Assembly (NCBI RefSeq): GCF_000275845.1
Contig: NW_006766912.1
Coordinates: 316,631-353,115 of the forward strand
Source: Dichomitus squalens LYAD-421 SS1
Lineage: Eukaryota; Basidiomycota; Agaricomycetes; Polyporales; Polyporaceae
Direction of reading: 5' to 3'
DNA: 36,485 nt
A program made the translations under genes and the position numbers. Below, in pieces: positions 30,230-36,485 of the stretch. The notes under the pieces are model-generated. The model worked only from the letters and a program-made list of their open reading frames with translations, had not been told where the DNA came from and searched no databases. The stretch's first letter is position 1; the number at the start of each line of letters is the position of its first letter.

Positions 30230-31425
30230 TCGTCCTGAGAGTCTTCACTATCCTGTCGCATTCACCCGAGCCGTCTTTGGCGTCGGTGAACGAGAGGCGA
30301 TCATACGAAAGAAGCAAACACGGTATTCTTTCGAGCCTCCGACCCGAATATCAGCGCGACGATTGTGCCGATCGATCATCACCAGCCTCCGCGGCATCCC
30401 CTAGCGTATATAAACCACCCTCCGCGCCCATCCACTCTTTCCTCAGAACCCCCATGTTCACTTCCCTCTCTCCTCTCTAGGTGCGCTGGTCACCCACATC
30501 GGTGCACTTCGATGTCGGGTCACTGGTCGTACGCTTGGACGTGAGGGCTGATTGTTCTGGGATGCTTCTCCAACGCTTGTCCGCTCTGTTTCTCATGAAG
30601 AGCACGGGCATCACGGGTACCTCCGTACGACGATGTATGTCATCACGTCCCTTTTTTTCTGTTCCTCGCGCTCAGCTATTTCCCCTCAGCCATCATCGGA
30701 GGTACTCCCCATGTACGGCACTTCCCCTAAACACGTACGTGCTATCACTTACCTTGGGTCTGCCCACCTGACAACGCCACATCCACAGTATGCCTGGTGC
30801 ATACAAGGTGTCAGCCGCCCCGTCGATAGTAAGCCCACCTGGCGGCGGTCGACGTTCGCGTCGTGTTCTACTCAGGCTCGTTCCCCTTCCCTGCCGCGAA
30901 ACACCATGCTAGGGAAGAGGTGGAAGAGTCAACGCCTCTCTGGTAAAGTCACCTGTCAGGGACGGGTGACTCGGATTGTGCGGAGTAGGGCATGGCGCAT
31001 TGCAAGGCTGAGCTTTCAACTGGTCAGTCTCTGTGTATCGCAGCATGCGTCTTGGCTGGAACGCTGACTGAAGGTTCTTGGGCAGCGCGCACCGGGATCT
31101 GCCAATGCAGCTGAATGAACTGTCTGGTGCGCCTTCACATCACCTCATGCTCGCTGACACTTGTAGATATCTCGAGTAGGCCACCCGCCAGTGCGGAATA
31201 TGAGGTGAGCGTGAACGGATGCTTCTGACCCGCACACGTTACAGCCATTGTCGCTCGTACCATATAGTGTTATGCAAGAGATGTCTTAGGTGTAAGCATC
31301 GCGTGGGTTCACGAGACCTGCATACTTGAATGTCCAACGTCAGAGGCGTCCATCGCTACTGAAGTACAAATACCTACAAACAGAAGTGTAAGCGCTTTCG
31401 GTAAGAACGGCGCTTGGGACCTCTG
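30230..31425 (+). repeat. Dispersed repeat, copy B
   Basis: This is the second copy of the repeat at 25190-26830, in the same orientation and about 1.2 kb long. It has a clear TATA-like GTATATAAAC near 30409, then a CT-rich leader. The region 30370-30570 also matches copy C. The block 30946-30976 is identical to copy A. It lacks the GATGCATCC array present in A. No intact reading frame of a transposition protein is present. Confidence 0.75.
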
Positions 31426-32439
31426 ATTGCGATTATCCGATAATGGCAGATGCGCAGTGTTCCACCGTCTCTTTTTTTTTCCTCAAGCATGTATATCCCG
31501 CGTAGATAGTACAGGTGCGGCAGTATATAGAGTCATGTATCACTGGATGCCAGCGTCGTTTCCCACCTAAGGGAGTGTTCCACCGTCTCTACTGCATACC
31601 AATCCAGCAATCCCTTCATTACTCATTGAACCCTCTGTAGTAGACACGACACAGTTGAGGAACGCATGCGCACCCGACCACTATGGGGCTGTTGTTAGGT
31701 TCGCTATATCGGGATGGCGCTCCAGTGCCATCGGGTGAAGACATTGGTCATGCCAGTGTTGGCGTCCAGCAGCTTGGTGTCTCCGTCGACATTCGGAATT
31801 TGAGAGATTCTGTTGGTGAATATACTCGCATTATATGTGGAGATCTCGCTGACACGACAGACTAGCAGCCGTGGTCTCTGTTCTGAAACTTGCCTCCCTT
31901 TATGGCGCCCTGCTTTGGATGGCGACGTATAGCTCAGGTAGGTGCCAGAGCAGACTGATGGCAACGGCTATTGTCTGCGCATCGCATACAGCGTTGTCTG
32001 TGCAAGATACATACATTCCCATCCGCAGTCATCGCGCGAGATCTGGTACATATTCAGTTTGGTACGGCCACTATCGTCCTGATTTGCTCACGTGCTACTT
32101 GAACAGCTCGCCGCAGAGAATGTGAAGGGAACAGTGTGTCCACGCGCCGAATCATCTGAGGAAAGGATTAAGCCAAGTTGAACATATGAAACTCATGTGG
32201 CGCCTCAACGCTTCAGGCTCGCCTCCCGTCCATGATCGGGATCATTCCCGGGTTGTGACCATGGCTACACCTCTTGTATGACCTTCTAGTACCGCGTAGA
32301 CCATGGAAATAAGCGTTTCCTGGGCGGGGTTCTGTAATGCACAAACGCATGTACTGGGCAGGTATGTCCAGCGGACCAGATCATGCACGGCAGACCTTCA
32401 CTGTGATGGTCATCGTCAGGAGCGATCGCAGCACGTCGA
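31426..32439. other. Unassigned sequence between repeat copies B and C
   Basis: I see no gene or RNA here. The stretch 32330-32380 resembles 25060-25110 weakly and may extend the repeat family upstream of its better-conserved part. Confidence 0.35.
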
Positions 32440-32730
32440 ATCGAAGAACTGGAGATCTACACCACAAGATGGCTGACCTCTTGTTCTCTTCCAGGCCGAA
32501 CCGAGTACGAGGGCCTCGATATTTGCCGCCGATCACCGCCAGCCTAAATCCTTGTTGCCCATATAAATCGTTCTCCTCACCACCGGTTTCTCTCCTCAGA
32601 ACTCCCCTGTTCACATTCGCCTCTCCGCAGCCTTCAGGTGCGCCGGCGGTCCACATCAGTTCCCTGTGATGTTGGGTCGCTAGTTGTACGCTTCGCTGGG
32701 AGAGACCGAATGTTGAGCTGGGATATCTCT
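32440..32730 (+). repeat. Dispersed repeat, copy C (partial)
   Basis: This matches the TATA-and-leader part of copies A and B. The shared parts are CTGACCTxTTGxTCTCTTCC, CACCGCCAGCCT-type text, a CATATAAATC TATA-like site near 32561, a CTCCTCAGAAC leader, and the region around TCGCTAGTTGTACGCTTCG. The downstream half seen in A and B is not recognised here. Confidence 0.6.
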
Positions 32731-33107
32731 CACCCCATATACCCCGCCGCGAACTTGGCAGGCCCGACGGGGCCTTACGGGCGTATCATCGTGACTGTGC
32801 GTTGTCCTCTTACCTTGAGATCTTGCATCGTGCTCACGGTCCTCGCCCAGTCTCAGTCTGAGGCGCCCACCCTTAGCGTTCCCTGGTATGTCTTCTCGCC
32901 TTCATGCCAAGTCAATCACTCATGCCTGTGGCGCGTAGATGGCTGCCTCAGGTCTTGTACGCGAGTTTCTCACTGGAATCTCCATGGCTGATTTACCAAC
33001 CGCGTGGAGGGCGTGTTTCGGCACCAGTACACACTAGATAAATTTCTTGATCCTTATAGTTATAGTAAAACGCGAATTATTTGGCCCAAATGTTATAGTG
33101 GCCCTTC

Positions 33108-33499
33108 CAAATATTTGAGACGGTTGGAGGGATGCCCCTCCCAGATATTCGAGGTGAACCCCAAATATTTGGGATGTATGTATGAGCGAGGGGAGGAGGG
33201 TACCCCCCCTCCCAAATATTTGCCAAATATTTAGTCTCAGCGCTACATAGCGCTATGTACACCACCAAATATTTGCAAGATATTTGAGTATTCCCCCCCC
33301 TGCGTCCTGAGGCATGGGATGCGGCACACGTCCACACATCCCAATATTCTTCAAATATTCAGTTGGCAGATATTTGGCCGCTAACAAATATCTGAGATGC
33401 GGCTTTTACCAGCGACAAATATGTGCGCCCCTGCGAATATTTGCACAAATTTCTCGTACCGATGCACCCAAATATATTTGTCTCATCCGCAAATATTTG
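33108..33499. repeat. CAAATATTTG palindrome array
   Basis: The perfect 10-bp palindrome CAAATATTTG occurs at 33108, 33162, 33213, 33266 and 33490. Starts of the first four are 54, 51 and 53 bp apart. At least eight near-copies (for example CAAATATTTA, CAAATATCTG, CAAATATATTTG, CGAATATTTG) fill the rest. Flanks are often C-rich on the left. The array ends 27 bp beyond the stop codon of the minus-strand AT-hook gene. It has no coding capacity. Confidence 0.85.
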
Positions 33500-33526
33500 A
33501 GAAGTCCAAGCCAACATGTAGGGACA

Positions 33527-36364
33527 CTACGCCTTCTTGGGCTTCCTTCCGCGTCCCGACCTCTTACCGCCGCGCCGGGAAGTACCACCCATGGCCTCGT
33601 GGTTGCCTGTCCCCTGGGTCTCCGTCCCTCCAATCTCTGTCCCATGGGTCTCCATGGCCTGGGTAGCACCACTCCCACCGCTCAACGCCCCGCTACGACA
33701 CAAGCTACAGATTAGTATAGTTCATCCACCACGTATAGCACAGCACTTACTCTGCGACGCTTTTCCTCTTCTTGGGTAGAGGGACACTCCCCACATCCAC
33801 CGTCGCCGTGGCATCAGTGTCCGGGTTGCCTTGAGAGCGCCCCCGCAGTACTCTCGTCGATGGTGCAACGTTAGCCTTGGGACGGCCCCTCTTCTTCTGC
33901 CCAGGAGCCTGTGCCCCATCTCCCCCCCGTTCGTCTGTCATCTCCTCACCGCCCTTTCCCACTTCGACCTGAGCGCTCTCTGCAGGTGGATGCTCTTGCA
34001 GTGGAGGCTCGCCCACGCCTACGTTGAGGACAGGCTGCGACACTTCGCCCATGTGCACGTCAAGGTCAGGTTGCGACACCTCCCCTGATCGCTCATCGGG
34101 AAAAGTTTCGAAATCACTGGATGCTGGCATAAACGTCTCGCGATCCACGACCGACCGCAACGTGCAAGGGGTTGACGTCACACTTGCGGGCAACTCCTCC
34201 TGCGACCTGTATCCAGCGTCCTCCTCGCGGATGGGGAACAAGGGCGGAAGGACACTGGCAGGTTTCACCTGCACGTTGGGGGAATCCCTCCCTCCCACCT
34301 TGCTCCTAGCAGGCGATCTAAGCACCTCCCACGTGCGCCAGCTTCTGGGAGTGTACGATACGTGGGGTTCGCCATGGGAGGCATGCTCCAACGTCGCGGG
34401 AGTGGAGCCCGCCCGTGCGTACGCTGGGTGTGTGGGAGCTGGCTCTGGGGGAACAGACAACGTGCGGTGTGGAGTCACAGTTGCTGGCGGGACTATGCTG
34501 GGGGGGAACTGCGCCCCAGGGGCGTGCCGCGGATCCAAATTCCGCGGGGCGTTTGAACCAGGCTCTGCGTGCTGCGCTTCTTGGATAGAAGGTGTGTTCT
34601 GTTCTGGAGCATCCGCCTCTGGCACAGAGGCGCTACCGGCGACCGACGTCTCATAATTGTGGGGTAGAGAGGTGTCGTTATGCGCCCGCATGCCCGTTTG
34701 GGATCCAGGGCCATCATGCAACTCTTGCCCTGGGGTATCTACCACGTTATCCAACTCGCTCGGCCCGGGCAGTTCGGAACTTGGCATTGATGGGAGCGGA
34801 ACTTGCCCCTCGGTGTCGTCGACCTTCTTGAACCCAAAGCGAGGGCCAGTTTCCTGGGCTTTTCATAGTCGATGGTATATCTGCACCAGATCGGCAGGTT
34901 CCAATTGGAAAGGGTCGGACTTGAACATGTCTACCCAATCCCCGTCCACAAAGGACGTCGGGGAGCGAATCACATCCTCCATTGTGAAAGCCTCCGGCTC
35001 ATTCCCGCTTTCAGCTACATATGTTGTTACGTCCAGCCCAACTTGGGTGGACCAGGGGACGCCACTCACCCCACACTTCCTTGAAGTAGGCGCGTAACGC
35101 GCGCTTCATCCAGAGGACATCCTCACTTCCCGTCCACTTGCGCAAACGCACAGCGCCCTCCTTGTCGTAATCCACCTCCCGTTCACGGGCCTTCGGATTG
35201 ACGCCTTCCATGTCTGCTGAGCACAAGGACATGTCCTAAGGACGTGTTTGCTTACCTACAACTGTGGATACCCATTTCATCCACTGCTCATCCTCTTCCG
35301 GTGAAGCACCGCCGTCGAAGTGGGCGAACATAATCGCTTTCTCATCCTCGGTCAACGAGAAACTGAATTGCGTCCTGTCAATGGGAGGGACATCTCCTCA
35401 CCAGATGGACTCACTTACTCTTCATAGATGAGCTGCCCATCAGGGGCCCTGTAAGCCAAGCGCACCGCGAAGCACGCCTTGCCTATTTTGGAGGGCCCTA
35501 TGCTGATTAGGTCAGTCAGCAAGCTAACAAGCAGCTTTGTGACGCTGAGCTGATTGCTGCAATCCGGGATTAGCGTACACTCAACCAGCAGATGGGCAGC
35601 CCAACGCACATGTAACATTGCTCATCATCAGGCATGCTCAGCTCCTCCGCTTTTTTTACCCACTCGGACCGCTCCGCCTCCTCCAGCTCGTTGTGCCAAA
35701 TGTACGACGCGCACCTCGACCATCCCCCTATCTTATTCCTGCCCATAGCTTCGATGCGCTCCTGCACGCGGGCGTTGTTCTCGCTACCCCACAGTCGCAT
35801 GGGGGACACCTTCCGCGCCCGCAAAGCCTTCGCCAAAGGGTTATCGACAATCTTCCCCACGACCGCGCGTGCGGTATCATTGCTTCCCGTGTTCCTGCTA
35901 GGGCTCGCCGTAGCTCCATCTTCAGCCTTCTGTGGGCAGTCGTTCCCATTCAACGCCTTGGATACATCCTGGGCTGCCGCGTTCCTATTGTTGTTCAACC
36001 AGGCTCCGACGGCCTAGTGGTCATCGTCAACACGGCGCGCGAGACAGATGAGGCACACCAGACTCACAACTCTGAGCTTGTCGGTGCCAAATTGTTGAAT
36101 CATGCTCTCAGGGAAGTCGCGCTCCATCATCTCCGGTATGGTCTTGCTCATCCATGCCCTTTTGCCAGCGTAATCGCCACTTCTGAGGAGGGCTTGATAT
36201 GCTGGAAGCACCGCAATCAGAGCCCGGAGGGCGGAGGGCCACTTCTTCCACACCACAGATCCCTTGGCAGGAGGGACGTCGCTCTTGTTGGACACTGTGG
36301 GTGCTGTAGGTGGAGGTTGTTCAGACGAGGATGAGGAGGATGCGGAACTCATAGGAGCAAGCAT
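33527..36364 (-). CDS. AT-hook protein of unknown function, one in-frame TGA
   Basis: Seven exons on the minus strand: 36364-36068, 36013-35610, 35556-35419, 35374-35256, 35213-35070, 35014-33751, 33692-33527. Introns are 42-58 nt. The sum is 2,532 nt, one frame of 843 codons, but a TGA sits in frame at 34865-34863. The N-terminal half is globular, with WKKWPSALRALIAVLPAYQA, RLWGSENNARVQERIEAMGR and WHNELEEAERSEWVKKAEEL. This pattern recalls a large uncharacterised protein group in Agaricomycete genomes; I know no function. The second half is disordered, Pro/Ser/Thr/Glu-rich, with an AT-hook core (KKRGRPK, near 33890) and a basic PKKRKS just before the last intron. It ends in a second basic stretch, GRGRKPKKA. 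The TGA may be a nonsense mutation, or may be removed by an 81-nt in-frame intron (34934-34854, weak GTAGAC donor). The start could lie further upstream. Confidence 0.68.
34863..34865 (-). other. In-frame TGA in the AT-hook gene
   Basis: The open frame on both sides of this TGA is the same, and the exon phases upstream and downstream agree through it. It separates the globular N-terminal half from the disordered AT-hook half. A weak in-frame intron could skip it (see the gene entry). Confidence 0.75.
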
Positions 36365-36485
36365 GGCAGATTGGTGCGGGACGACGTGCCACGACAGGGC
36401 GGTGGAGGAAAGCAGGAGGCGACGCCCCCCCCCCTTCCCCGCTTTGGGATGCGCCTCCTTGCGACGCGTGATCGCTATCCCCAGT
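36365..36485. other. Window end upstream of the AT-hook gene
   Basis: This presumed 5' leader or promoter of the minus-strand gene contains a C-run at 36425-36436. No further feature is visible before the window ends. Confidence 0.4.

Noticed and set aside
34863..34865. TGA as a selenocysteine codon
   Set aside because: No selenoprotein family resemblance and no SECIS-like element was seen; a nonsense mutation or a small intron is simpler.

Overview
This window reads as nuclear DNA of a filamentous basidiomycete, most likely a wood-decaying Agaricomycete. Genes are cut by many very short GT-AG introns (mostly 42-80 nt), coding sequence is GC-rich, and there is a Plavaka-type transposase of the kind common in Agaricomycetes. 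There is also a GH115 xylan alpha-glucuronidase, an enzyme expected of a plant-biomass degrader. The assignment to a polypore-like fungus is inference. Every spliced model given here was read by hand; six complete genes (GH115, GNAT, BAP31, UBP6, GH18, small secreted protein) keep one open frame across all their exons, which is strong internal support.

Layout. 1-1240: no gene, one 18-bp direct repeat. 1241-6193: Plavaka-type transposase, ten coding exons, broken by a single frameshift near 4812-4840. 7692-8270 (-): small coiled-coil protein. 8810-9262: 453-bp MITE with ~28-bp terminal inverted repeats and a TA target duplication. 9976-14114 (+): GH115, 20 exons including one of only 13 nt. 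14432-15732 (-): GNAT-family acetyltransferase. 15.7-18.3 kb: no recognised gene. 18327-19248 (-) and 19633-21993 (+): a divergent pair, a BAP31/Yet-type ER protein and UBP6/USP14, sharing a 384-bp promoter with four ACGCGT boxes. 23267-24386 (+): secreted GH18 protein. 24.4-33.0 kb: gene-poor, repeat-rich stretch holding three diverged copies of one dispersed repeat, a GATGCATCC minisatellite, and a single gene for a secreted four-cysteine protein (28932-29696). 33.1-33.5 kb: array of CAAATATTTG palindromes. 33527-36364 (-): a seven-exon gene for an AT-hook protein of unknown role with one in-frame TGA.

How parts fit. GH115 and GH18 are secreted carbohydrate-active enzymes (xylan side-chain removal; chitin or N-glycan cleavage). 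BAP31 and UBP6 are housekeeping proteins of ER and proteasome quality control that may share regulation through their common promoter. The two ends of the window carry mobile or repeat material. The AT-hook gene next to an AT-rich palindrome array is the least explained arrangement and the best candidate for something undescribed.
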